A stretch of DNA of 64,000 nucleotides, taken from assembly GCA_029964075.1 (NCBI GenBank), contig CM057130.1:2480001-2544000 (forward strand), written 5' to 3'. Below are positions 51,527-63,494 of this stretch, one piece after another. The notes under the pieces were generated by a model that was not told the DNA's origin, searched no databases, and saw only the letters and a program-made list of their open reading frames with translations. Source of the stretch: Patiria pectinifera. Lineage: Eukaryota; Echinodermata; Asteroidea; Valvatida; Asterinidae. The first letter of the stretch is position 1. Every line of letters starts with the position of its first letter. Made by a program: the position numbers and the translations under genes.

Positions 51527-52043
51527 AGGGAAGATACAACATTTGCAAACATCAAAAAACGAAATGATCAAATTGTCACGAAATATCTTACTGGATTGTT
51601 AGGGAATGACAGTCTAAAGCACCCTGTAAAATCGTGGCTCCTTGTGTCCTGATATTTTTTTTTTTAAATGGTGTTTTTCCAACGCTGGTTGGCCGACCAG
51701 TGTTGGAGAAAATTGGCATTTTTCAAAAAATGCTCTTAATTTTTCATTATTATTTTTTCCCGCATTTTCTTTGCAATCGATTACACACTTGTTAAAGGGT
51801 ACAAGCCTGCCAGACTGATTCTCTGACCTTACAATTCCCCAAAGTCGACAAACTGCTCCGTTTCATCTTAACTGGGGTCAGGGAACCAGACGACAAGAAC
51901 GTGATGTTTTTCCTGGTTTTTCCAGCATCTTCAAGACCAAAACGTGAAACAAGTCAGTTTAACAATATTTGCTGTAACATTCTACTTCCCCAAATCCATT
52001 TACGACTGAAAATTGCAGCAAGAGCAAATGCTGTACATTCCCT
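51527..52043 (+). mobile_element. TTAA-flanked MITE, ATACAACATTTGC family, copy A
   Basis: TTAA (51523-51526), then AGGGAAGATACAACATTTGC; right end GCAAATGCTGTACATTCCCT, then TTAA (52044-52047). The inside has CCAACGCTGGTTGGCCGACC and CACCCTGTAAAATCGTGGC. It is followed within 100 bases by a second member in the same orientation. Confidence 0.82.
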
Positions 52044-52144
52044 TTAATATTTTCTTTGAACAAAACTCTATAGTATTGTGTATTTATCATATGTACATGT
52101 ATATGTGTCTGAACATGTACGTGTACAATTTATCCTTCTTTTAA

Positions 52145-52665
52145 AGGGGATATACAACATTTGCAAACATCGAAAAATAAAACTACCAAGTTTTTACGAA
52201 ATACCTTACTAGGATGTTGGTAAATGACAGTCTAAAGCATCCTGTAAAATTATGGCACCTGGTGTCGAGTCATTTTCAAAAAAATAGTATTTTTGTATAC
52301 ATTTCCAACGGTGGTCGGCCGACCACCGTTGGAAAAACCTAACTATTATTCAAGTACTGCTCCAAATTTACCATTTTTTTCAGTCCAAATGTTGTTTGCT
52401 ATTGGTTATGTTCATGAACGGGTGCATGCCAGCTAGACTGGTTCCCTTATCTTACAATTTTCCGACATCTATAATTGATCCATTTTATCTTTAGTGGAGG
52501 CATGGAACCAGACTACATAAACAGTTGTGTTTTTCTTGGTTTTTCAAGCATTTTCGAACACAAAACTTCAAACATGTCAGTTAAACAGTATTTGATCTAT
52601 TATACTAACCCCTCAAATAGTTCATTTTTGAAAATTCCAGCAAAAGCCAATGATGTACATTCCCT
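52145..52665 (+). mobile_element. TTAA-flanked MITE, ATACAACATTTGC family, copy B
   Basis: TTAA (52141-52144), then AGGGGATATACAACATTTGC; right end GCCAATGATGTACATTCCCT, then TTAA (52666-52669). Nearly the same length as copy A (521 and 517 bases) but clearly diverged from it, so the two are separate insertions rather than a recent local duplication. Confidence 0.82.
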
Positions 52666-52669
52666 TTAA

Positions 52670-52900
52670 AGTGGAAACATCTGTTGGTCCCAGAATGCCA
52701 GCCTAGTGTGTACTTTGCACCTATCTCAGTGTCTGACTGACGGACTGCCTGACTGACTCACTTGTGTCTTACATGTAGACTTAGAGCGCCGGGCAGTGCC
52801 ATTGTATGGGATTACCCAACACACCAATGAATAAGATAACCCTGCCCACTGCATAGAACACATGCATGAAAAGACTTCCAGTGAATAGCCCTTCAGAATC
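52670..52900. repeat. Dispersed repeat shared with 26230-26715
   Basis: Shares TTGGTCCCAGAATGCCAGCC, GACTGACGGACTGCCTGACT and CATGAAAAGACTTCCAGTGA with the earlier copy. It lacks the inverted insert found there, which shows the older, uninterrupted state of the repeat. Confidence 0.6.
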
Positions 52901-54038
52901 TATTGAGTAGAATCCTGTGCACTCTGAGACCAGATTGATTAGGCTTGCCTCACATTGTTTATGTTGTCATTATCTAAATTTCATGTCATCGTCCATTGTA
53001 AAAGGGATGCAGCATCTTCTGGAAGGCTTGTTAAGAGTCCACATACTCATGGTCTTTCTGCCTGCCACCATGATCATGGAAAACGGAAAGGAAACTAAAT
53101 CTAATTTGTAAAACAATAAGAAAGATGCAAAGAATTCAGTAACCTGTGGTCCACAGATACCGTAGGATCGTCATATTTTCACCAAATGCACAATAACCAA
53201 CAAACTTCAGACTACTTCCTTTTCAAATGTAATCGTTTTTCTTTCTGTATCAAAATTTGTTTGCTAATGCCACTGTCAAAACCTTCACACCAAGTTGTAT
53301 TTTATCTCTGAAATGTTTATATGAATTTTTCACCTGCAGCACATTTTCATTTTATTACTAACTATCACGATATTTTTTTGAGACTTTGTCAATTCTTTAT
53401 TGTGAATATATAGATTTGTTTTTCTGTTTTACTTTTTTTTTTTAATTCTTTTAACTCACAGCACACTTTTTATGTTTTGAATTTTTGTCCTCTTCATAAA
53501 AGTATGACCCCACCCTGTGATTTACAGACTGTTTTCGAAAGAAAACTGGTGATTTTTAAAAATAAATGGTTTGAAGCTGTTGTGGCTTCCAACAGTGGTA
53601 CCTCTATGCTTTAGCAAAATTGTCAGTATTTTCCTAATGCCCTACATTTTCTTCAACTCCTGAGATCAGAAATTCAAGTTGACTAGTGGATTACTGAATA
53701 CCTGCGCATCTAAAATATGATGACGTCTGGTCACTTTGCGTTCCCAGAAGTGTACTTCTCAATGTGCTAATGCATAGTTTTTGCAGTTAAACTTCAGGTA
53801 TTTTACAGTTGTAAATAACAGACAAAACTGATATGCACTTTAATAGGAATCTTTCCAAATTGAAACGAATGCTTCGAGAAGTAAGAGTTTAAGAATGTGT
53901 TTAGATTTCTATTTGAACATGATTGTAAATTGCAATGGTAAAAAAAATCAGCAGTTGGATAACAATGGGGAATGTTGTCTTTCTTCAATGCTTTGATGTC
54001 ACAGTTTACAAGGTTTATTGTTTTCCCTTTGTCTTCAG

Positions 54039-54206
54039 TTCCAGATCCTATCACCGGTATCACCGGTCCATCGGTGGCGAACAGCGCCCCCTACCATGGA
54101 CTATCGGTACAACAGTTACGAGGACAGCGACTCCATTGCCAGCTCCAGCAGCAGCCGGTCGGACCGCTCCCCGCTACGCGGAAGCACGGAAAAAATCCTC
54201 TATTGA
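54039..54206 (+). CDS. Candidate alternative terminal exon, Ser-rich tail ending KILY
   Basis: Acceptor TTTGTCTTCAG (or 6 bases later, TTCCAG, same frame). In phase with the exon ending at 46713 it reads FQILSPVSPVHRWRTAPPT and then YNSYEDSDSIASSSSSRSDR and SPLRGSTEKILY, then TGA. Third positions are GC-rich in just this frame, as in the other exons. The last residues ILY have the hydrophobic-x-hydrophobic form of a class II PDZ ligand. After the 49995 exon it would instead be read in another frame (SRSYHRYHRSIGGEQRPLPW, stop at 54234), which looks less natural. It could also be the last exon of an unseen gene. Confidence 0.5.
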   Translation, partial: FQILSPVSPVHRWRTAPPTMDYRYNSYEDSDSIASSSSSRSDRSPLRGSTEKILY

Positions 54207-54595
54207 CCGGCAACAGCCGGAAGTTCCGGGATAAAAATCCTAAACGCTATCCGTATGAAAGACTTCCAGGATTACATGTATGCCTGGACTCTGGGCTTGA
54301 TCCTGTATGGAAACCAAGGCCATGCAGTGAGTGATTCCTGTAGGAAATTCCCATGTTATTCCATGTCAATTCGTATGGAATGACTGGCACGTACCATGGC
54401 ATGATTCCAGTGTGGAAATTTTCCAACTTTTCTGTTGCCCACTGGAGAGAATTTCCAGCGTCCAGCTCAAAGTACTCTGTGTACTATTGAAGTACTACCA
54501 TGTGCAAGCCCTTACAACATAAACTGAGCATCAGCCATACGTGAGATCACTTTGGAGATATGAATATATCATTGCTTAATTGTATCATTATTTAA

Positions 54596-54606
54596 AATAA
54601 AATAAA
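54596..54606 (+). promoter_or_regulatory. Possible polyadenylation signals
   Basis: Two overlapping AATAAA hexamers 390 bases after the stop of the 54039-54206 frame. They are well placed for the 3' end of the longer transcript, but the sequence around is A-rich, so chance is possible. Confidence 0.35.
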
Positions 54607-54729
54607 AAATATATAAAAACATTAAGGAAAACAAGAAATTACTTGAGAAAAAAAAACCCAGCGTTTCAATTTTCTTCTCCGATTTTGCCAAAGAATATGT
54701 ATCCCCCGAAACAAGCCCATTAGGATTAA

Positions 54730-55019
54730 AGGGACATTACGAGCTGGAATACACCCAATTGGGCTACAAAACGTGTTTTAAATGAAACAATATTAAATGG
54801 AAAGAGCATTTAAAAGTAGAATATATACGTTCACACAACTATCCTTTAAAAACTGGGCGTTTTTGTGTTATTGTTGCGAGAACCATGCGAGAACGAATTT
54901 TGGGGGTCAACATTTTGTTAACACATTAGGTTTGTTTCCTTTTAACCAGACCTTGAAAATAGTATCAGTAAACAATCCAAAACATGTTATTGTCGGGGAT
55001 TTCAGGCCGTAATGTCCCT
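54730..55019. mobile_element. TTAA-flanked element, AGGG-CACT family, short copy
   Basis: TTAA (54726-54729), then AGGGACATTACGAGCTGG; right end CAGGCCGTAATGTCCCT, then TTAA (55020-55023). It carries CCCAATTGGGCTACAAAACG and CTGGGCGTTTTTGTGTTATT, matching the minus strand of 28273-28799 but without about 240 bases of its centre. Confidence 0.75.
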
Positions 55020-56060
55020 TTAAGAACCAATAATCGAAGAGTGCTTCATATGGAACAATCTAAGACTAATCTATACAGAGTAATTTTGTCGCTTTTGTTT
55101 CTCCTAAAAAAAAAAAAAAAAGCATGGCTTGTGCATACACAAAAATGTTTGCTCGGGGGCATTGCAAGTAAAAAAAACAACCAAAACTATGTTTTTTTAA
55201 ACAACTTTCGGGTTGATAAGCTCAAGTTCTTAAAGTTCTACATATTCCTTCCCAATTTTTCAGTACCCCCTTTTTTTGGGGGGGGGGGTGGCTGCCATTT
55301 GCTTAGAACCTTTATGAAGATAACCGGAAAGTCATATTTTAACAACAAAATGGGAAAAAACACATTACTTTTGAAAAAGTAATAAATGGTGATGAATGTT
55401 TGTTACCTCTGTACCGGAAGTAAACAATTTCTAAAGTTGCATCACGGCTCAAGTATTTGGTACATGTTAATGTTGCCATTGGACTGTGTGCTGAGTCAAT
55501 GTAAGAAATGACTGGTGTTCAGTACGTGAGGAGAAAAAAGTACAAAATTGATGGTGCTAATTTATTCTGTTAAATGTTTACAAAGTTTAATTGTACTCAC
55601 TGAGTTGTATTCATGTGCGTTTTTGGAACAGCACTTTTCTGTAACATGTTTGTACTATGGAGTTACAGTGTGGATAAACAAATGATAATTTTTTTCTTCA
55701 GTGAAAACGGAACTGTGTTGGTTGTCACCAAAGTTGGATGTTGAACCATTGGAAGCTTTCTTTTTGATTATTGTTCATTAAAAACTTGAACATTTTTTAT
55801 GAGATCTGACAAATCTTAAACAGGCTTTTGAAGACTTGTGTGGTTGGATTTAGTTACGAGCTCTCTTGTGTTGGCCAGCTTTTCTTGCTCGGTTAAGATT
55901 GACAAAAAGAGGGCAGTGTTGGGTAGGTTGACAATTTGTCTAGTTATAAACTCTGGGGAAGCTTAGAAATCCTCTAAAAAGATTAGCAAAAGACGGATCT
56001 ATTAAACCCGCACTACGGCAACAACACGTGTGCCTCTCCAACTGCATACTGTATGTCATG

Positions 56061-56475
56061 TGTGAGGCATTCTAGCAAAACGAGACAGAACTGGGCAGAG
56101 GTCCCAATAAGGGTTTGCGGGTATTAGGAAATAATAATCCTTACAATACTGTTGGTTGCACTTCATTCGGACATTCTGTTGACAAGTTATGGCTGTTTAA
56201 AGTTTCATTTATCGACATGTCAAGAAAGTAAAACACTGAAAAAAAGGCCACCTCAAGTTTTAACTGTTTTGTAGTCATGAAAATGAAAGATAACGATTGT
56301 TTTTCCTTAAAAACACTTTTATTCCATGCTTTTTATACTGTTTCTTAAAAATATATGTAGCCATATCAAAGATTACAGATATCAACAAATCTGAAAAAAA
56401 AATTTGAAAACACCTTCATGTTTCTCCACTACAACATGTGCCCAGTTCCGTCTCATTTAGCCACAATGCCTCACA
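56061..56475. mobile_element. Inverted-repeat element, TGTGAGGCATT ends, copy 1
   Basis: Left TGTGAGGCATTCTAGCAAAA followed by CGAGACAGAACTGGGCA; right TGCCCAGTTCCGTCTCATTT followed by AGCCACAATGCCTCACA. The 37-base terminal repeats flank an A/T-rich interior with GACAAGTTATGGCTGTTTAA. Copy 2 is at 59850-60483. No coding capacity. Confidence 0.75.
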
Positions 56476-58102
56476 TAAACATAACTGCACGCATGCCAGA
56501 CTTTTGTCGGACATTTGGTTGTGCAGTCTGCTGTGATACGTAAAAGCATGGGACGGGATACATGGATCTGCTGCTCGTGTTGTATGAATTGCAGGTACAT
56601 GTGTAGTATTGTCAGAAATTGGACATGATTTGTCGTCTTTGTTCTTCCAAATTGAAAGTGCCCCTTGTAACCCACGGCTTACACATTTGATGACCAGATA
56701 ATGGTCACAACAGTCATCTTGAGATGGCTTTCAATTTTTGTTTTGGGGGAGGGTTGTGGGGGGGGGGAATTAATTCTTATTGCACTGTTATTGAAGGTGG
56801 ACAAAACTTGCCTCCAATCATCGTAAAACTTAGTGTACACTAATAGAATTTATTTCTTTGTACCTTTGTGAAAAGTGGACGCATTTAGCTTGGACTCTTC
56901 AGAAATTTTAAAAAATGAAAAGTAGCAAGTGCGTACTTGAAAAGATCCTGGGAAGGGACTATTCTACTCCAAGATTGCAGTCCGAGCAAAACAAAGCTAG
57001 GCCTGAAGCCTTTCACATGAAGAATTGATAGCATCTTAGAAGATTAACCTCAAACATTGAGTTAATCTGGCTTGCAAACTACTAATCTTGGACTGGCAAA
57101 GCTTTTTTCTCAAATCACTTGTTTTCGGCTTTGACTTGGACGTTTGACATTTGCACTGCTGCGACAACTATCCACAGCCATTAGAAAAAACGTCTGACAA
57201 ACCCTGTGGATTTCTTCGTGGGTAGTCTCTGCATGCCATGACTAAAAAAATGGTTGTATGTTAAAAACACATTTTGGAATCCAGGCCGAAAGATATAATC
57301 CATGGTACTGAAGCCAACCAAAATAACAAAATTATAAAAAAAAAAAGAATCTGAAATTAGAAATTCTTAGAAATATGAATCAGCTTATGTAGGTAATGTG
57401 TAGGCTATATATCAGACTTAAAAAGTGTGAAGCAGGAATGGAAAGGAGTTGAACCTCCTGACTTTTTTTATACTATTCCCTGTACATGTCCACTTCCCCC
57501 CATTTTTTGACCAAACGCGGTGCCCGCTTAACGTACTTACAAGAAAAGATGTACAAATATATAGTGTATAAAGCAATATGTAAATTATGGAATAACAGGC
57601 ACTTGTTTTTTTATGAAGAAATCTGTCAAAAAAATACCAAAAATATAAATATAATGTATTACTATTTGTAGCTTGTATGTTTTACTTGTATGCCATTTGC
57701 AGAACTAATGTATAAAGAAAGAAAGATATCTTTACTGTAGCAACTAGAGTATTTGACTTAAAGATGCTAAGGCACAGATGCTTTGGACTAATCCGACGAG
57801 ATGGCGGCATACTCACACGTGATGTTCACTTTCTTAAAGGCGCGTAGGAACATTTGCAATTACCTGGAAACGTAACTATCGATTTAACAAGAAAATGCCC
57901 TTGCTCAATGTGACCATAATACTGGTACCAAATACCTTGTGAAATTATTCTGTCTGAAATGAAATCATGCAGAAGAAAACGGTATTTGAAGGTTGTTTTA
58001 AGAAAGTGTGCCCACAGGCAGTTTTTTATGTGCATTAGTAACAGAATCCAGTTATGAGACCCCCAAAAATTGCGCATACGTTTTTTTTCTGTTCTTAAGT
58101 TG

Positions 58103-58200
58103 TTGGACAAGACAACTCAATCTCCAAGAGAAAATGATTAATTCGGCATCGATTAGTGAAGATGACTCTTTCAAGATGTTTATGTAGCCCTATTTTTTAC
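58103..58200 (+). repeat. Segment duplicated at 59308-59403
   Basis: Both copies read GACAACTCAATCTC, GGCATC-ATTA-TGAAGA, CTCTTTCAAGAT and GTGTAGCCCTATTTT-like words in the same order and orientation. The sequence after each copy also shares GTAGAAGT-ATT and a GGCAC/AGCAC end, so the duplicated unit may be longer and interrupted at 58190-58430 by the inverted-repeat element. Confidence 0.6.
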
Positions 58201-58430
58201 GGAAAGAATGCTGCAACCTGACGCCACTTTTCTCAATAATGGTCAGTCATTGACGAAATGTGGAGAAAACATGAATCTGGGACTGAGAAACATTTCCAAT
58301 TTTGTTATGAAATATTTGAATTTCCTGACTCTCCATAGACTTTGTACACAACCGCTGAAGTGGCGTCTAGTTAGCAGGTTGCTACATTCTTTCCCTATTT
58401 TAAGTTTTCATTTTGTTTGTCGTAAGTAGA
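58190..58430. repeat. Inverted-repeat element, opposite copy of 36480-36720
   Basis: Begins GAATGCTGCAACCTGACGCC and ends GTTGCTACATTCTTT, an inverted pair, with CTCCATAGACTTTGTACACA inside. The same words in reverse complement are found at 36480-36720. Confidence 0.6.
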
Positions 58431-59849
58431 AGTATTCATTGTTGGGGCACTTTTCTCTCTTCTTTTATCTGTTCTCTCAGAATAGTATCCACTGAGGTGA
58501 ACTTCAACAAATAAGTAGTTATGCACTCTCCTTAAGATTTTGAGGATTTTTTTGGCTTCAAATTAAAAAAAAAATGCACCAAAAGCAAATGATCCTACGT
58601 GCCTTTAATTTGAGGCACCAGTGTTATTTGAAAACCGTATTGGCTCAAGAACAATGAGAGAAGACATACATGTGTGTATTGAGTGTTCTTCCATCTCAGT
58701 AATATGGCTCTTCTAAAGTTTGTCGGATATGTTTAAAGTTTGTGCCATTGATTTCAGTGTAGTAATCTTGCCAGATGATCTCTTATAACGATCAACAATG
58801 TGTGCTTGACTTTTTTGTTGTAAACAAAGTTTTATTTGCAAAGGCTCTGAAAGTTTGGTTGGAGCAAACTCAGCAAGATTTTTGGATCTGTCGACCAGAT
58901 CTACTGCAGGGATGCGAGTTAGCCTTGACATTTTTGTAGTAAAACTGAAGTATATATACAAGAAACTGTACTCGTATGTATGGCGCCATTGTTATCTGAA
59001 ATCAAAAAAGAAAAGACAAAAATAAGCATCATCTTACAGGAAGACTTATACATCCCTGCGACTGAGGACTTATTCAGATATTTGGTCTGTTGGTTTGTTC
59101 ATTAGCTAGTTGATCGGTCGTCAGTTAGCTTGTTGTCTTGGTTTGTCCGAAAGCTTGCTGGCTGTGTAACTGGTTCATTGATTGGTTGTTTGCTTTTTTT
59201 GCTGGTTGCGTACTTTTAGTGAGTGTTTTTTTTCCCACTTATTATTTGTTTGTTTTCTTTGGCTTGTTTGTTCTTTGAAGGATAAAAAAAAAGTCCTTTA
59301 CAAAATGGATGTTGGATAAGACAACTCAATCTCTGAGAGGAAATTAAAATTTGGCATCAATTACTGAAGACTCCTCTTTCAAGATATTCGTGTAGCCCTA
59401 TTTTGTTTTTCATTTCGTACGTAGAAAGTTCAAGTATTTATTATTGAAGCACTGAGTTTTAAGTTTAAGTCTTATTCATGCCTTTAGGTAAACAACTTGA
59501 TGGCACTTCCACTTAATTTTTGTTTAACAGAAATTATACAAATTTCCAATTCGTACATTTGATTTTTTTTATGTTCTGCATATGATAAACTTACATATAG
59601 GCCAGGCCTGGTCGAGAGTACTTTTTTCCATACTTAACTTATTCTTTTTTAATTTGGATTCATGATTGATGTGCACAGAAAGTATTTGAATAAATCTGAG
59701 GAGACATTTCTTGTAAACGAGCGTGTATCTTTTTAAAGACTCAGTATTATGTAAGAATGACTGAATCACTTCTTTGGCAATGTTTAGATTTGTGAGCTGA
59801 AACTGCATTACTACCCACTGTGCATATCTGTATGTACATGTAGAATATA

Positions 59850-60483
59850 TGCGAGGCGCTCTGGCAAAATGGGGCAGAACTGGGCAGAGAACAACATGAG
59901 GGTTTATGGGTGTAAGTAAAGATAATAGAGAGGTTTCGCATGCAAACGGATACGTTTAGTGCGACGGATACGTCATCAGTTATGACGTCATACGCCACTC
60001 ACTGTCTGCTAAACGTGCAGACGACACGCATATCTTGCTCGCTACACGTAAGTAAAAAACAGATACGGATAGCTAAACGTAAGTGTAAGCGTATCCGTTC
60101 GCTTGCAAACCTCCCTAATAAAATTAGCCTTACAGTACTTTTTTTTTCCTCTTCAATCGGACATTCCTTTGACAAGTTATGGCTGTTTAAAGCTCACATT
60201 TATTGACAAGTCAAAAAAATAAAATGCTGAGAAAAAGGCCTATATAAATTTCGAGTTTTGTATTTGGGAGAATGATGGATGGCAATTTTTTTCCCTAAAG
60301 AAACACTTATATTCCACATTTTCCCCATTTATTTAATAAAATATGCATAGTAGCCATATCAAAAATTACAAATATCAATAAATCTGAAAATTGAATTTTT
60401 TTTTACCCCCATTCAGTTGTCTGCATTTTACTCCACTAAGGCCTGTTCCAAGTTCCGTCTCATTTTGCCAGAAAGCCTTACAT
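59850..60483. mobile_element. TGTGAGGC element, copy 2, with nested insert
   Basis: Left GCGAGGCGCTCTGGCAAAAT followed by GGGGCAGAACTGGGCAGAG; right AAGTTCCGTCTCATTTTGCC followed by AGAAAGCCTTACAT. The interior follows copy 1 (GACAAGTTATGGCTGTTTAA, ATCTGAAAA) except for the 187-base insertion at 59929-60115. Confidence 0.7.
59929..60115. mobile_element. MITE inserted in another MITE
   Basis: The ends are GAGAGGTTTCGCATGCAAAC and GCTTGCAAACCTCCC, with the next inverted pair CGGATACG / CGTATCCG and CGTTTAG / CTAAACG inside. The pentamer TAATA is on both sides (59924-59928 and 60116-60120) and fits a target duplication. The same region is uninterrupted in the related element at 56061-56475. Confidence 0.75.
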
Positions 60484-61488
60484 AGGGCAGTGTGATTTTC
60501 AAAAGTTTAAGACACGAAAAAATTCAATCATCAAACAACAAGTTCATTTTTTAAAGTTTATTGTAGAAAAATGTTATTCTTCAAATAAAAGTGCAAGTGA
60601 TATATAATGTTTGCTTTATAAATGTAAAGCTACCTCTCTCTTAAAAAAAAATAGAACCAGATTACAAAAGGTAAATGACAGTACATTTGTTAATAATTCC
60701 TTCATAAAATACAATACAAACATCACAATATCGTGGGGTAGAATAAATACATTAATAACTGACCATTGCAACTTCAAATTCTTTTCAAAAAAAAATTGAG
60801 AAGTATAAGTTGGAGGACATAATGTTATTTTCAAATTGTTTTGGAAATTTCATAATTGGCGAGACGGTGATTTTACTGCATAGAAACGCACTCGATAAAC
60901 GGGGGGAAAGGACATGAATAATTAGCCCTTAATTTATCAAAAATTCACATTAACTTTAAATAGCATAAGCCCAATCTCATCACAAGGAACATTTTACAAA
61001 ATTTAGATTGAGTATTTTAACACAATGCCCAGTAAAAAACAAATATCAAACACTTGTTCTCGGGGTTCTACTGTACATGTACATGCAACCAGTGGAGTTC
61101 CTCAAAACTAAACAAAAAGTATAACTAATAAATACTAAAGTGAAAATGCAGTGTTTAGTTTGTGACTACATGAGGGTACACTAATGCTGTGTTTTTTTGT
61201 GAAATACATAAGACAGATCTGAACTGGGCCAAAACATCTCAAAAAGTCGACGCAACTCTAGGTTCAAGTGTATACTTCAACCACAGATAAAACACAAAAT
61301 GCACCCAATTCCTACATGTACCTTATGAACAGTTTAAAAGCACGAACTGAATGCTACAAACGAATTATGCTGCCTCACTTTTTGTCACACAGCTATTTAT
61401 GTACACACTCAAAAATGTGTATGATACAGCAAGCACTTGTACCAATCTTGTGGGCTCTACATCACGTCTTAAAAGAGTTCTTATCTTG

Positions 61489-61613
61489 TAAGGCTGTGTC
61501 TAAGTCACTTGTCTACGGCTTGCAATTTACACACACACCTGTGGAAGTGGCTAGATCCATATCTATATACGTGTGTAATATCAGCCATAGCCATCCAAAT
61601 TGGACGCAGCCTT
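61489..61613. mobile_element. Small foldback element, GGCTGTGTC ends
   Basis: Starts AAGGCTGTGTCTAAGTCACT and ends AAATTGGACGCAGCCTT, with CTACGGCTTGCAATTTACAC and GTGTGTAATATCAGCCATAG as an inner inverted pair. Diverged from the copy at 48699-48833. Confidence 0.65.
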
Positions 61614-63009
61614 AGTCTCAACCTGAATGATAACATGTAAAAGTTAACACTGCTATTTAACTGACTGTGTTCTATCTGTACAGAACAGATACCAATTTCG
61701 AAGACTGTTAAATCATTTGGAAATTTGATAGCATATTACAAAGGTTGTAAACAGTTATACAGTTACAGATGTCGTATTTCAAAAAAAATTTTTTTTAGTG
61801 AGAATCACAGAAAAGGTCAGAGCACCCACAGGTGTTCTTAAGACAATTTTCCATGAAACTTGTACATGATTTGACTGCTAAAAACAATCAGAAATCTAAT
61901 CCACAGCAGGCAACTACAGACCCAGTATGGTTGAGGCGTTCTCATTGGACAATTTTCACACTGTGACAACCAATCACAATGTACAAATTGTGATTTTGAC
62001 CAAACTTTAGTACAACATGATTGGTTGTGAAAACTAGTTATGAAATCAATTTGTTACGATCATCAATTCGGTGTGAGGGGTTTCTTTCAAAAAGGAGGCC
62101 TTTCAACTTTTTAATGATCGTCAAGTTTGTCAAAATTATTACCTTCCAAAATGAGACTCGTTTCTTGTAATATTGACAAGATGTGAAATTTTCTGAAATC
62201 ATATGGATCAAAAATCATAGTCTATCTATAACAATCTCATACATTGTAAATCAAACATAAATTGCAAGATGAAAACTTCAGATGATTACATAAAACCCAC
62301 AAAAATGTGGTTTAGCCAACTTTTTGTTTGGTAATAAGTAAGGTGGGGTAACTATCGACATAGTCAATCAATTGGAACAATTCATGCACGATAAACCACT
62401 GTTGTTACAAAACACAATTAAAATTGATGAAGATTACCTCACAAATTACACTGGGCCAGCCAGTGTACAAATCCAATCAATGGCCATCACAATATTAGTT
62501 GCATGATATACATGACTGGTAAATATTCTCATTCAGTATATAATGTCTCTTTCCATCATTTTACAAAAAAAATACTCAAACACTGCCAGAAAAAAACTAG
62601 TGTTCATTCTTACAAATATTACAAAAAAAGCAATTACAAAAATATAATTCAAAATTTGATGCTTTGAAAAAAAGCTTGCAAGCCACATTTGAATTTTTGT
62701 GATGGCATGTTGGTTTCATCACTGTGAAATGAACAGATTTAAAGAACATTTGTTTTAAATTCTTTTTATTTTCTAGTTCTATAAAGCAATGAAATTTTCT
62801 TCAAAATTCCTCCAAAAACAACTTTTTGTCTGCCACAGCATGTCAAACACAACAGGAGGCCAACTTGACAAATGCAAAATTACAATCACAACAAAACCCA
62901 AAATATTTCAAAGTAGAAAATATATCTTTTTTACATAAAGCTTCTGTTTAAAAATACAACTGTAATTCTTTGAGGCCCAGTAAAGCTGAAGGCGAGGCAT
63001 TCTCCAAAA

Positions 63010-63494
63010 CAGGGTTGTCCCCCAAAAAAGTTGTGCAAGCAGATATCCTTAAATTTCTCAAAAACTACTTAAGATGAGTATTTCATCTTGATGGAGCACA
63101 TTCATCATACTCTTGTGTAATTTCAGTAAAAATGTCATGGAAATTTGTTCATGCAAACCAGAGATCTAACAGATTGTAAAAGGCTATGGGTTTTTCACCC
63201 ATTCCAATGGGATGGGATTTACACAGTTAACTTAATTTACATCAGAGTGAAAAGGCCCATGACAATCTGATGCACTGATATCACTAACTGTGTAAATCCC
63301 ATTGGAATGGGTGGAAAACCCATAGCCTTTTACAATCTGTTAGATCTCTGGTTTGCATGAACGGATTTCCATGGCATTTTTACTGATTATTCACAAGAGT
63401 ATAATTAATTCGCTCCATCAAGATGAAATACTCATGTTAAGTAGTTTTTGAGAAATTAAAGGATACTTGCAGAACTTTTTTGGGGGACTCCCTG
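63010..63494. mobile_element. 485-bp foldback element with 200-base arms
   Basis: Left arm 63010-63228 begins CAGGGTTGTCCCCCAAAAAA; right arm 63285-63494 ends TTTTTTGGGGGACTCCCTG. The arms share GATGGAGC / GCTCCATC, CCAGAGATCTAACAGATTGT and CCCATTCCAATGGGAT-like words with about one change per ten bases. The loop is about 56 bases. No frame and no evident target duplication. Confidence 0.8.

Larger units (their letters stand above)
50244..54038. other. 3' region after the main stop, with repeats and a possible exon
   Basis: Either 3' untranslated region or intron, depending on the transcript. Contains a candidate exon (51007-51204), two TTAA elements in direct orientation (51527-52043, 52145-52665) and a repeat shared with 26230-26715 (52670-52900). 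From 52900 to 54000 only A/T-rich sequence was seen. Confidence 0.55.

Noticed and set aside
53972-54334. 120-residue frame across the 54039 exon in another phase
   Set aside because: Its phase does not fit either upstream catulin exon, and third-position GC content is better in the frame ending KILY.
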